DNA of 64,000 nucleotides from Hydractinia symbiolongicarpus (GCF_029227915.1 NC_079882.1:28822001-28886000); one strand, 5' to 3'. Positions 51,075 to 63,430 are shown, counted from the stretch's first letter. Translations and numbers: made by a program. Notes: generated from the letters alone by a model not told the origin.

Positions 51075-51461
51075 TCACCTGCGTGTTAGTTTAACAATGG
51101 AATTTGCTATATCTTTCGGCTTACAATAATCGTAACTAGATATATCATCAGCAAATTTGTAAATCGTTCCATGTACTGTATCCTGTAAGTCAGTAACGTG
51201 GTTAAAAAGAATCGACCCAAGGACCGATCCCTGTGGTACACCAAACTGAGCAAGCCCCATTGTTGAGAAGCAATCATCGATTTGGACGTACTGATGTCGG
51301 TTGCTAAAATAAGAAAACATCCATAATAAAGGTGGTTTAGAAAATCCAAGATGGTGCAGTTTTGTTAAAATAGTTTTGAAATCAACTGTATCGAATGCCT
51401 TGGAGTAATCTAGAAACATGGAAAGTGTCACTTTTATTGTAAATAAAATGAACTTAATCAA
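51075..51461 (-). pseudogene. LINE reverse transcriptase fragment
   Basis: Minus-strand frame with FLDYSKAFDTVDF (RT motif A, LDxxKAFD), FGVPQGSVLGSILF (motif B, GxPQGSxLGPxLF) and YKFADD (motif C, YADD with Phe) in the correct order. Only the palm core of about 125 aa remains; the endonuclease, the thumb and the rest are missing. It abuts the inner end of the right duplication arm near 51425, where homology to the left arm stops, so insertion or rearrangement by this element may mark that breakpoint. Confidence 0.85.
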
Positions 51462-51779
51462 TGCTTAAATTCTTCCTTGTGTTAAAGCATTTTTAGAGAT
51501 ATAAGAACCACGGATATAAATACAGAATTATGGTTCAATTGGAGATTTGATTTTTTTTGGAAGAACTAGTAAGTTTAGCTGTAAGATTCACTATTTATTT
51601 ATTATAGAGAGTTAGCCATGTTTTTAATTTGTTCTTGTTCTCAGTGCAAAAAAAGTTATTCCCTGATTTGAAAAGCAGTGTTTTGGATTTTAGATTATAA
51701 TTACACCATCTGCACTTCATATGCACTTTGTAGTATTTCGATATGATTGTTTATCATGTCGTGAATCTGAAGATTTACG

Positions 51780-52090
51780 TTTGGCGACGTTTCGAGAGAT
51801 CCTTCTTTGTGGTAGTAGATCTTTTTTGTGGTATTAGGTTTTTTATATTATTACTATATTATTTTTTTTTAATAATGTAACTGCAGATTATTTAAAAATG
51901 GTAGCTAAATTTCTTATATGTTTAGTATCTAAGGGATCTCAACAACAAAAACAGTTCTATTTTGTCATTGCATTTAATATTCTTCGTCTGTTAGTTACTC
52001 AATAAGGATTCACACCTGTAGAGCGTTTTTTTCATTAGTAATATTAGATGGCGGAGCATGTTAAATTAGAACCTGTGTTGCAAATTGATA
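51780..52090 (-). repeat. Dispersed repeat with Penelope-type tail, inverted copy
   Basis: Reverse-complement partner of 14340-14680 by virtue of the arm duplication. On the minus strand it ends AAGGATCTCTCGAAACGTCG. The copy was therefore present before the duplication. Confidence 0.55.
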
Positions 52091-53007
52091 CATCATGCTG
52101 AGATGGTATATTTCATAAATGTTTAATTATTCGAAAAAAAGAATGAAAAAATAAAGTGAAGGTAAAATGTGACTATTTTGTGACGACGTCGGAAGAAAAA
52201 GGTTTTGTGTTGATTGATTGTGTTACTTCCACAAAGTTAATTGTAAGTTAAGGTTCTGGTTTTTTGTTTGTTTTCTGTTTGTTTGTTTGTGTATTGTTTC
52301 TAGTTATTGCAGTGCATTCTTAAGAAACTTCGTTATAAGTGGCGTGCGGTAAATTCTGTTGTAAGTAAACCTACTCACATCTTCCTCTTTATGTATGTAA
52401 TTTTAATTTTTAACATAACTTTTGTAAAACTACAGACAAAAATTATAAAAATTAATAATAATTGCCTTGGTAACTAACTTTTTTTGTACCTTGATTGAAC
52501 AACAACTTTGTGTTGTTGTTTTTTTTCAAAAATGTAAGTAACTAAATTTCGGCAAGTTTAAGTTTTGTTAACGAAGAAACTTTTGTGAGATAGACTTTCA
52601 CGAATCAAAAAACTCAGGCAATATTTCCAATGAAATTTGCGAATCCATAAAAAATTTGGCGGGTAACATTTTCGTAATTCGTGTTTTATTTCGAATTGCT
52701 GAACGGAAATAAAAATGTTATTAAAAAAGCAATATTTAAACTGTAAAGTGGAATTTAAATTCATAGTTAATGTAGTTTCTTTTTCGCCGTAGTAAATGTA
52801 TATTAAAACGACATGTTTAAAATATATATGTGTATTAAATTAAAACGAAGCTTTTTGTAAGTATACTTTCATCATCATTAAAACATCGTCTAGGGGATTT
52901 ATACTAAAATCTAATTTGTCATAAAAATTTACTTTTTTAAGTTATGCCATTATGAAAAAGTGTTATTATGATAAGGCCAGTTTACACTTGTATAATATCA
53001 TGAAATA

Positions 53008-53131
53008 TCTCTTTAATAATAGCCGTATTTTGTCTGTCTGTCCGCGAAAACCGCGTCCTGTTACAGAAACACGAAATGCGATATATAAAGGACGGGCGAC
53101 CCCGTGGATTTTCCAACGGGTAAACGGCTAG
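53008..53131 (+). mobile_element. Non-autonomous Helitron-like element 3
   Basis: Begins after A with TCTCTTTAATAATAGCCG and ends CTAG at 53131. A hairpin, CCCGT...ACGGG, lies 7 bp before the end. The next element starts at the following base. Confidence 0.7.
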
Positions 53132-53284
53132 TCTATATTATAATACCCGTATACGTCTGTCCGTCCGTCCGTCCGTCTGTCTGTAACGCAAAATGGTAGC
53201 TTAGCTGCGCAGATAGCGAGACGCACGCAATGCGGTATAAAAAGGACGGGCGAACCCGTGGATTTTTCACGGGCTAACGACTAG
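53132..53284 (+). mobile_element. Non-autonomous Helitron-like element 4
   Basis: Starts TCTATATTATAATACCCG directly after the CTAG of element 3, contains a GTCC microsatellite, and ends with hairpin CCCGTG...CACGGG then CTAACGACTAG before T. Head-to-tail abutment with element 3 is a known Helitron habit. Confidence 0.75.
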
Positions 53285-53751
53285 TGTTCTATAATACAGT
53301 TATAGTTTTTCTACAATATACTTATAATTTGTTAAAATATTGTTATAATTTCAATTAATTTCATAACATCGTTGCCACAACAACGCTAGCTGATAATAGT
53401 TCTATTGTCACACAAACAAAAGGCATTCGAAACCAGATCACCAACAATATTATTAAAATCAAATTCGTTTAATTTTATTCAAATATTATAGCCATGCCAC
53501 AAATTATACATTTATAGCTATATTATAAGAAATTATAAGAAATTATAACCATATTTTAAACATATTTTAAGAAATTATATTGATATTATAAGTTATATTT
53601 CAGTGATATTGTACAAGTGTATCAAGCTCTTTAGAGTCTAATTGTTTATTTAAAGTTGGATTCTGTATCCGTATAAAATATGCTTAAGAATTTTTCTTTT
53701 ACGAAAACCCTGAGGCGCTCTTGAAATTATTTTCCACGTAAACGAGTGACC

Positions 53752-53877
53752 ACTATATGCAACAACATGCATGGCTGGCTCTGACTTTCCTTTCATCGAT
53801 TCATGCTCTCTCCAGCGGATTTTTGCATTACGAATTGTTTCGCCAATGTAATTCTCGCCACATGTTGTTGCATATAG
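53752..53877. repeat. Small foldback, 17-bp perfect arms
   Basis: CTATATGCAACAACATG and its reverse complement are about 90 bp apart. It lies in the right-arm-specific insertion zone. The open frame at 53757 spans it and is not called. Confidence 0.65.
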
Positions 53878-53898
53878 TTGATGCAGAAATCAAGCACA

Positions 53899-54548
53899 CT
53901 GAGACCATGTTCACGTTATACCGGATAGATTTTCATGCCGTTATGGAAATCTATCCGGTATAATGTGAACAGAATCGTTGCATGTCGACATGTGTCATTC
54001 ACGAGTGTTCACATTACACTTTTTTGACTGAATCATCCCTTGCAGCACAATTTCAATTCAGAAAATCTATCTAAAACATCAACGGGGAAGTGTATTTCCT
54101 GTATTTTTGTGGGCATGTTTGGTTCAAAGTGATATTGAATTGCTCTTCTACAAAGTGCTTTTTTATCATATAAGTATAAGAGTTAATTTATTCTTATGTT
54201 ATTCAAAATGCTGTTGATTAGTCTATGATGAATTACGATCGAGCAACTCCAAAGATTTTGCAATGTGTTAAAGATCCGTAATAATTGATGGTTTGATAAA
54301 ACTGTGCATTATAAATTGAAAAAAGAAAGTATTTCAGCATAGAATCCATACAGTATGGCTGTTCACATTATGAAACGTTGCGTTATGATAACCTATCCGA
54401 TACATAACGTATCACTTATTGAATCGTTGCGTCATGATAGCTATCCGGTATGAAAATGATGCTGCATTCTGTGTGAACAGAAGGCCTATCTGATATGATT
54501 TTTATAACGGCATAAAAGCTATCCGGTGTAATGTGAACATGGTCTGAG
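53899..54548. mobile_element. 650-bp TIR element with repeated ACCGGATAG ends
   Basis: Inverted ends: CTGAGACCATGTTCACGTTA on the left, and the reverse complement of GTGAACATGGTCTGAG on the right. A second palindrome, TATACCGGATAG...CTATCCGGTATA, lies just inside the left end, and more TATCCGGTAT copies lie near 54440. There is no coding capacity. It is absent from the left arm. An hAT-type MITE is possible, but I could not verify an 8-bp duplication. Confidence 0.65.
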
Positions 54549-54859
54549 TAGCATGGATATGCAGAGAAAAGATGTGTTTTTTAGAAAACGGCTGATATCA
54601 GCAAAATGTTTTTTGACAATTCATTTTTGTTGATTCTTTAGTTTTATTCTGCGATGCTTTATAAATAAGAGTTAACCATTACCCACCGTTATCACCACCG
54701 TCAACATATATATTTTCGAATAGCTTTTTAATTTTTCTTAAACTTTCAATTTTTCGTTACAAATTCTAACAAAAAAAGCGAACGCACCTATTTCTTTATT
54801 GAATTTCTGTTATTTACAACAATGTAAAAAAATTGTTTGAATAAGTGTTTTATTTTGAA

Positions 54860-55201
54860 GATACCCACAAGCAATAATTTACGGCGTTTCAATATTATAC
54901 CCACGCACTTTAGACTTGTCAAAGTTTACTTGTCATAAAATCTTAGGTTATTTGTTTAGACCTGTACCCCAAACTGCGATAATTCTTTCTGATGATACTT
55001 CGCCAGGTGGCGCGTTTTTGTTCGACAATACAGACATCCCAGACATCGCAAGAACAGCACCCAGTGCATTTTTGACGCTCTTCACCAGGCCCTGCGTATC
55101 TGTGAAAGAAAAACACTTGCAGCCAATGTAGTTTCCTTATCACACGTAAGGACGCTGGGCTTAGATATTCCATTTATAGAAAATGCTATAATTATTTTTA
55201 G
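54860..55201 (+). other. Conserved upstream region of FN3 paralogue 2
   Basis: Partner of 12181-12530. An open frame is present, but it is shifted relative to the left arm. A CACGTAAGG donor at about 55144 and a TTTTTAG acceptor directly before the ATG at 55202 would give a 5' UTR intron of about 56 bp, conserved in both arms. Confidence 0.45.
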
Positions 55202-58200
55202 ATGCGCTATATTTTGATAGTCACCTTATTATCAATATTATTGATAAAGTTAATCTATGGTGGGATTGGTAAGTGTTTTACTAATTATGTTTCGTCATAT
55301 TTTGTATTTAAATTTAAGAAATGTAGTTCATATTTCTGAATGCAATGTGAATGAAAAGCCTGGAAGTTTTTCGTGTACAATACAACTTGTATAATGCTTT
55401 CTTTCCGCTAAGAAGACAACTATATCAAATTTTAAAGTTAAAAACAATTTCTCTGTAAAGGATATCTGCTTAACCTTACTATGGTGCGGACGTCCATTAT
55501 GGATAACCCCTGAGTATGTCTCAGTATTTTTAAGCGAAATAAAGCGAAAAAAGAACAATAAGTTCACAAAATATTACTGGCAATAATACTGTCATAAAAA
55601 AACAGACTAAACAATATATTTCTTTATTGTATACCTGTCAACTCTTTTTATATACAATAAATCTAAAGGTTCCGCACAACCGCGCACGCTTGTTTTAGTA
55701 TTTTTAATTTACAATACAATGACTTCTGTAAAATGCAATGACTTCCGTAAACAAAAACAAAATCGAGATATCGTTACTGCATTTCATACTCGGCTGCGCC
55801 TCGTGGAATATTGCCTCACCAAAATTCAACGAACGGTCCTGCAATATCTGCCTAATTATACAGTTACCAAAAAAATATAATTTGTTTTATTATTTAAAGA
55901 AATAATCTTTATTAATATTAAGTTTTACAATTTCCTGTACTATCATTCATAGAAAACTGATAGCCACAACAAGTTTTAAAAGTTAATTAAGTACTTTTTG
56001 TCCTCTTGATGTTCCGTGAAGATTATGTCTCGGATTATGAATCTTTCTATACTCTATTTTAAATTTCATTATTAGGAACCCCTGCGCAAGCCAGACAAAC
56101 AATAAAAGCAAAAGTATTGTCCTTCTCTTCACTGGTTATATCTTGGTTAGATACTGATTTTGATGGGGACGATTTCACTTCATTTGAGTCAGTAGAAATA
56201 TCATATCGTGATGCTGAAGATGAATCTGCTACAGTTACAACAGAATCTGGTATAGCTAGAACTGATCATGGAAAAATTATAACTGGACTTTCAGATACAA
56301 TTTTTTATATCTTCTGGGTGAAGTATGTTAACCCAGGAGAGTTGGAAGCACTACCATTTATCGTGGGAACAAGGCATATATACCGTAAGTTATTTTGTCG
56401 CAATCGTAGTAGTGATCACACAATGCCAAGAAAAAAATAGGAAATACTGTTTTAATTTTTTTATGTTCTTGTTTACACATATGGCGAGCATGTAGGCGAG
56501 TGAAATGTAGGAGAGTTTAAAAAACAAAAAAATATGATGATATTTTTCCAGCACATGTGCGATAAACCGAGCATAAATCATTGTAATTTGATATGCTTGG
56601 CATGAAGGTCAACACCCTAAAAATTATTGCAAGATAATATATGTGATCATGTCTTTCAATTCAAAATAACTTTTTTTAATTAATGATACGATGCGCGATA
56701 CGATACGATGCGCGATACAATACGATGCGCGAGATGGAAATTATTTTTAAAGAAAAACAAAGCGTGTTTATGTCACGCCTCAATGAAATTAAACAAGAAA
56801 ACCTGTGATAAAAAAACACTGTAAAGAACATTTACAATAAAAAGACATTAATAATATTTTTGTTTTCTTTTTACTTTCTTTTATTTTAAAAAAACATGAA
56901 TAACAAAATAATATACCCAATTGACTACAGTATTTAATAAAAACATACAACACTGGGTAAGCGAAAAAATCGATTCCTGTAAAGCCCAATAGGCAAGTCT
57001 CGTTATCACTTATGAAGGCGAAGGAATTTATAAAAAGTAGCAGCTTGGATGTGATTCTCAAAAAGTTTAAAAACAGGAACTTCAGACTTTAATGCTTAAA
57101 AATTGTGTTATTTAACACAACAATAAGCGTTAAAACTGTGGCAAAAGAGCAGACAGTTATTCACATACACCCCAATATTGACATTATATAAACAATTATA
57201 TACATAAAATATAATATTCATCCACGTTGTTTCCCATTTTTTATATAATTGCTGTAATTGTAGTTTTTGAAAGTGAAAAAAATGTAAATCCTCTATCCAT
57301 CTTTTTATTAATTGATTGTATAAACAAACAACTCCAGCGACGACCTGGTGACTCTGCTTGCCATATAACTTCATGGTTCTTATTCCATAAAAAACTTTGC
57401 AAAAATGCAAGAAAGAAGAAACATTTCCCCGGGTTGAGCAAAAAAGAAATCAGCTGAAACATCAAAACATCGTAGTTTACGTCTTAATTCTGTGATGTGT
57501 TTTTTCCAATGCAAAATACACTGGAATTATTTCCGAAGTCTACTTTACTAATGATCTGATAAGGATGTTATATAGTAGCCATTATGATTTAAGGGGAATA
57601 CACACCCTTCACGCTGTCACCTCTTTATAATTAAGGGCTGAATTTTTCGTAGAATCTTTATTTTCTAACTTCAGACCTGTCATATTGTGTAATTTTAGGT
57701 GAGTTTTTGCTAGATTAGCTATAGTTTAATTTAGATACTTGTAGTTCTTGTTTAATCGAAGCTTCTTTTGTGAGATTTTGACCGTGAAACGTCTATGTTT
57801 TCCCTCAACTGAAAGTTGTACGACGTGACATTCCGACCGGGAGAATGTGGGCAATAAGACTCAAAATGACAGAAAAAATCAGCCAAACTTTTATACGGAA
57901 AGCAAAAGAAGCGCCTTTTGGGGAAAAATAAATAAACGGCGCGCCATCAAAAACTTTTTGTTCCTGAAATTGCATTTTAAACACTAGCCACCTCTAAGGT
58001 ATGAGTCAATAACATGTACAGGATTATTAAATAGGTTTATCTTAAGCTAAACTTGACTACACTGTAATAAATACAGTATTATGAGCACTAGATCTTAAGA
58101 CATTCTTTTAAAACCAATGTCGACCTACTTTATAAATAAAAATTTTACCGACTCGGCTAGTTTTTCATGTAATCATGCACATGAACGGGCTCCGCGTAAA

Positions 58201-61200
58201 AGATTCACCAATGTGCTCATTTTTTTTTCCGGGGACGAAGAATGGCTAAACCAAATGCACATTCCTGCGGATTGTGTGAATAAAAATAACTTTAGAGTAA
58301 TATATTCATGTTAATTCAATACATATTAGTTGAAGCATGGAGGTAAAAATAAAAATTTATCTCCATGGTTGAAGTGAAAGCAGTAAACACGACAACAATA
58401 ACATGTTGTATTATTTTAACAAAGAAGCAAATATGTTTTAAAAATTTATCGTCTGTAATAAGAAAAAGATTGGCAGGATATCTTGATTTCTTTTTAATAA
58501 AAAAACACAAATATTGAACGAACAATCTTCACACGGGATCTATATAATAATACGCCAGTTCCTTGTGTCTGTAACAGGCAAAGCTGATATGCTTATTTTC
58601 TTTGATGTTGCCGAAGAATGCATGTCTAATAAGCTAAATTTTTTAACGTTACGGCGCGACAAAAATAACACTACTTTAACGTCAATCTCTTATAATAATA
58701 CGCTAAGTGTGTCTGTCTGTCACTTTTGCAAAGTGGATTACATTCTTCAAAATTTTCTTTAACAAATTCTATAAAACATCGCCTATAAAATTGTTCTGTA
58801 ATTTACCAAACTTTACCGATAAAATAGTATTGACGTCAAAGGAAAGTTAATTAAGATTAGTGAAGCCATTACAGTGCACCTAAAACTTTGAGGCCAAATA
58901 ACTTGGAAACGAGGTGGTGACGTCAATGATTTTTCACCGCGTGGGTAACTAGGGTTTTGACGGGGCCATTGCTGACGTCAGCAAAATCTTTAAATTCTTA
59001 TATCTCATTAACATCAAAATTTTTATCCTGCTTTAGTAGATTTTTCCACGGGCTTTATCGACTAGTATCCTATATTAAATTAATGAAGCGATTACAGTGC
59101 ACTTAAAACTTTGAGGCCAAATAACTTGGAAACGAGGTGGTGACATCAATGATTTTTCACCGCGTGCGTAACTAGGGATCACCTGGGATCGATTTGGGTA
59201 AGTTTCCCGAACCTGGATCCCCAAATCCGTTTTAAAATGGACGGATTGATGACGTCATCAAGAAACCTTCAATCCCTAATATCTCATTAAACGCTTATCA
59301 AAAGCACATGAGCATATACATTTTCTTGATCAGCAATTTAAGCTCTGCACAATAGACGCAACGAATAAACTGAATTTCGTCAATTGTTTTTTTGCATATG
59401 CACTACTGACATCAGCGAGAAGTCTAAAATAACCATTTTATATATTGTCCTCCTGCCTAAGTGGATTTTTCCACGGGGGCCTTATCGACTAGTTTTAAAA
59501 TAATTGGACTGTGAATGTTTATGATTGATTGTTAGTTTGTTTCGTAAAAATAATTGATGCTTTTTTTGAGGAGAAAATTATGAAACAAATTTACTGACAA
59601 GTTCTCTTTTTTCAAGAAACAATAACTTTACTCACCGAGTTATTAAATAATCAGGACAAAAATATTAGCTTCTTGCAAATATTGGACGAACAATCTCGGT
59701 TTTTTAAAAAAACTATCACACTGGGTTTTAGAATAATCAGACAGCAAATATTTATCTCTGATTGGCCAAAATAATTCAGCCAATCAGAGAAAAAATAAAA
59801 GCTTTTTGCGCTGTAGAATTAAAAATTGCACTCGTTTCCCAGTAGAAACTAAAAATATAGCATGAATTTCATGTAGATTAGCTAACCACAGTGCAAGAAT
59901 AATTCTAATTATATGAAAAGTTCATAGAACGTAATCTCAGTCTCAAACCATATCTTTGAATGACAGACAGAAAGTTGGATATTAGAGTAATATTAATTGT
60001 TAGCCACTGGAAGAATGCACGCTTTTGTAGCTAGTCAGATTTTCACCCAAAACACATACTGATGTGATCAAAGAAACTTGAAGTTGCTATAATTTGTAGT
60101 TTTTAACTTGTGTTAACCATACGTTAACCATATAGAAGAGAAAAAGGTTAAAAGAGACCTACAAAACCCGACACCATCACTTCCAAACCAATATAGCCTT
60201 CGTCGCATGTTTCCGTTTTTTGGGTATTATTAAGTTACTTCTTCAGTAAACATCACACACCGTATGTGAAGAGAATTGTAACTTTGACTATTTATAAAAA
60301 AAGATTTGAGCGAGTCGACTAGCTGCTGACAACAATTAAAAATGAGGTTTGTGTTGCTTAAAAACCAAATCTATTTCTTTTTCTTTTCTTTATCCCCTCA
60401 GGCTATAGAGTGGTCACTTGTAGAGGATAATGCAAATTTGGACTTTGTAAGGGCGTCTGTTTTTGAGAGGTGTTCGCTATAAAGGATGTCCTCTAAAAGG
60501 AAGTCTCACTATAGTTAAAGGGTTGAGGATGACACTAATGACACTAGTATAAATACAAAATACATTATTAATACCTGTGTTTTTATAAATAATCAAAGTT
60601 ACAATTCTCTTAGCATGAAGTGTGTGATGTTTACTAAAAAAATAACCTAGTAACTTTCTACAATTGAGTTCTTTTGTTGGTCGCCATGCTATGCTTACTC
60701 CATGGCGGTAAAAAAACATGTAACGGTATTATTGAAACTTTTTTACTCGCGCCTTTTCGTTGCGACCGCACGAGTTGATATTGTGGAACACTTTAGGGAC
60801 ACCAAATACTTTAATTTAACCTACTTCATTTAACTTTAGATCGTGATGATGGTGTTTATGATCTCCTCCTAAAGGCAACTCCAACGCAGGTAAATCGATT
60901 TATATTTTAGAAGAAATGTAATAACCTAATAGATTTTGTAGAGACCTGATAACAGCCTTTTTAGCATAATTTAAATTTTTCAGATATTCTCATTAGTCTT
61001 TGCGCACAAGGGTTGATTTTTTTTAGTGTTTATTTTTACTATATACATTGATAAGGAAAATAAAATACAAAGCGAAATTAAACATTCTTGTGCACATGTT
61101 GGCAATTATTTGAATTTAACCTTTGTTCACAAATCGAATTGTTAACCTTCACTAACACTACTTTTCGTTCTTCTAGATGTCTAATGTTCTCTACGTACAA

Positions 61201-61768
61201 AACACTGAAAAACAATTATATATAGCAAATAGCACGATGCACAAGGGACATGCAATAAGACGGTACAACGCATAAATCGTCACTGTTACGCACATCATGG
61301 ATTAAATGTTCTAATAAAAATATATCATTAACACTCTTCTTTATACACTTTGCCTAATTTCCATAATACGCTTATGTTTTTTAGCAATGGGATTATGGTA
61401 ATACTGCATGGGAAAAACTTTTTAATGATGAAACAATCAACACTGGTTTAAACACAGGATTTGACAACCAAGATGCTTTATCACCATTTGCATCAAGTCA
61501 AACTTACAATCGTTACCTAGCAGGAATGAGACCTGCATCATCTGGCACAAAATCTTACTGGTATTATTTTGGCACTCACCATTGGTCCTTAAAGCTGGTG
61601 CTTGAAACACACGCATATCGGGATGACAAATATATTGGCAACTTTATGCACATGTATGGACCAGGTTGGTATCATGCTTGCGCTCATGCACTCATGCAAT
61701 ATTTCATAATAATAAATGAAGGCAAAAGGTCAAAACTTTTAATGTTATCTTTGTTCTATACCAGTTAG
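55202..61768 (+). CDS. Secreted fibronectin-III protein, paralogue 2 (4 exons)
   Basis: Exons 55202-55268, 56076-56384, 60840-60889 and 61385-61768; GT-AG introns, phases 1, 1 and 0, 269 aa. Exons 1-3 match the paralogue in length; exon 4 has 9 extra bases (His-Ala-Leu after HACA). The signal peptide is MRYILIVTLLSILLIKLIYG, followed by one FN3 domain (about 24-118) and an unrecognised aromatic-rich C-terminal region (143-269). Differences from paralogue 1 cluster at residues 122-126, 142 and 204-231. In the last block 12 of 28 residues differ, while 143-203 is identical. Intron 2 (4.5 kb) contains Helitrons 5 and 6 and a 17-bp microsatellite. The product is probably secreted or on the cell surface. 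The partner is unknown; the end of exon 4 is uncertain. Confidence 0.72.
56685..56735. repeat. CGATACGATGCG microsatellite
   Basis: Three imperfect copies of GATACGATGCGC within intron 2 of FN3 paralogue 2. Confidence 0.8.
58686..59065 (+). mobile_element. Helitron-like element 5
   Basis: Starts after A with TCTCTTATAATAATACGC and ends TTTATCGACTAG before T. The 3' hairpin is degenerate. The body contains TGACGTCA octamers near 58829, 58918 and 58973 and shares about 100 bp (TTACAGTGCACCTAAAACTT onward) with element 6. It lies in intron 2 of FN3 paralogue 2 and is missing from paralogue 1. Confidence 0.6.
59068..59492 (+). mobile_element. Helitron-like element 6
   Basis: Starts TCCTATATTAAATTAATG two bases after element 5 and ends with GTGGATTTTTCCAC hairpin, then CTTATCGACTAG before T. 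A GATGACGTCATC octamer is near 59249. It has no coding capacity. Confidence 0.6.
59755..59792. repeat. Short hairpin
   Basis: TCTCTGATTGGC and its exact reverse complement are about 12 bp apart, in intron 2 of FN3 paralogue 2. No transcript terminator role is implied. Confidence 0.6.
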
Positions 61769-62224
61769 GATACACTTTAAATTAATACAGGTGGAATTAA
61801 AGTTTTGCGTTAAAATGTGTTACAAAATAATTCCAAGTATACAACATCATACAATTGTTATAGGCTATCCCCTAATTAGTGTCAAATAAGGTCCTACAGA
61901 GAGCTTTCTATGACTTTATTTAACAGTTATTTTTTGTTAGCAAAATTTCCTTTTCCCACATTTCGTTCTTTTTTTACCAATCAGAAAAAAAGGTGTTAAA
62001 AATTGAAAATGCTGTAATAAAACCTTCAAAGTAGAGCGATTGTATATTTCGTTCACAACGCCGTTAGATATAAGGAACAAAGCTGCAAAACTATGGACAA
62101 AAATACTAACTAACAAGTTTCAATGCTCCTCTTAAATGGAGAATATTTAAATAATATAAGATGAACGAAATAAAATGTTGTTTCATATAAACATGTTTTG
62201 CGATAAGTGAATACAGCCACTACA

Positions 62225-62506
62225 TTAGAGAAAGTAAGCTTTCGACAAAATTATTGACAATGTAACAGTTTTGGTTTCTTCTTGTCCTAAGATCGGATCC
62301 TTATCAGTTAGATTAAGTAGACGATAAGCAGGGATACTTTTTGCATCGTAGCCGCTATTCATCGACAATTTCCTGTTGTATTGAAGGCATTCTATAATAA
62401 AATCGTAATTGTCTTTTCGTAGAGATCTAGGTAGTCGTTCCTCGCAACAAACACAGCAGATGTAAAAAAAAGCTAATATCAAAAGTATCAAAACTTTCAT
62501 CATCAT
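62225..62506 (-). CDS. Possible small secreted protein
   Basis: Open frame of 93 aa. It begins MMMKVLILLILAFFYICCVC, a strong signal-peptide-like leader. The following EERLPRSLRKDNYDFIIECL and the rest are polar, with a single Cys after the leader region and no domain that I recognise. It lies just outside the right duplication arm, and the left arm has no partner. It may be a first exon only: the last 15 or so residues (VTLSIILSKAYFL) could be intron read-through, though no strong GT donor is visible. Codon use and leader quality are the only support. Confidence 0.4.
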   Translation of the reverse strand: MMMKVLILLILAFFYICCVCCEERLPRSLRKDNYDFIIECLQYNRKLSMNSGYDAKSIPAYRLLNLTDKDPILGQEETKTVTLSIILSKAYFL

Positions 62507-63430
62507 AAAATTTTACATACGCTTAAATTTTCTTGTCAAACTAGTCTACATATTGACACTTAACTTTAAGATGCTCTTGTTTCTGTCGTTCATTTTCAAC
62601 ATTGCAATTTAAAAAATAAGTACGAATATAGAAACCGTTTTTAAGTTAATTAATTAATAATTTATTAAAAGGAAAGATGTTTCCATTAACAAGTAGACGG
62701 TAACGGTCGATAACGGAACGAAAAGCAGTTGATTTTATCACACTTGCAATTTTTGGCGCACCTTGGATGAAATTCCGAATTTATTGGATCCTTGTTCTGT
62801 ACACGTTCGGACCCGATAATTCCAAAATCGTAACCAAAGTGCTCCAGAAACGCAAGTCTGTTAGAATTCGGCTGCTTTTACGCCGTGATCCATGATTCCT
62901 ATCTACTACTGTTCTGATCCAGTGGAGGGGGCATGGATGATAATGATAATAATAGTTTTATAATATATGCGCCAGGGTTAAAAAGATTCAAAGCTAAAGA
63001 AATGGATGCAATGAAATAAGCTGCTAAATCGTTATCCCTGACCAAATAAACGCTGTTTGGTCTGCTATCAAACCCTTTATAATAGAGAAAGAAATTTACA
63101 AAATAGTTTTAGGAAAAAACCTAAATTAATAGAGACTGCGTCATTAATGGTGTGAAAAGTTGCTGTTTTGATGGTACTGCAGATCTTGATGTCAATCGAT
63201 ATGTAAAGATATGTACAGGCGGCTTCTGGAGGGTTATAAAGGAAGAACATACAGTCGCCCATGTTGAAATAGTAGAGTCATACCCGATCACAAATGAGTA
63301 CAAAGATGATAACAATAATCCTTGCATATCCAAGATAAAATATCCATGACGATCAATTTGATCATATTTTCAAGGAATTCCTCGACAGACTGGAAAACTG
63401 GGCGATTCTAACAAATCTGGTTCGATGATG

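Larger units (their letters stand above)
51425..62110. repeat. Right arm of large inverted duplication
   Basis: Reverse-complement partner of 6080-15010, carrying FN3 paralogue 2 on the plus strand. Arm-specific insertions are the stretch at about 52.8-54.7 kb (Helitrons 3 and 4, a foldback and a TIR element) and Helitrons 5 and 6 in intron 2. Exon 4 of the two genes can be aligned base by base. Confidence 0.9.

Noticed and set aside
57108-57465. Overlapping minus-strand frames in intron 2 of FN3 paralogue 2
   Set aside because: They lie inside an intron, have no recognisable domain and overlap an open frame on the plus strand of similar length.
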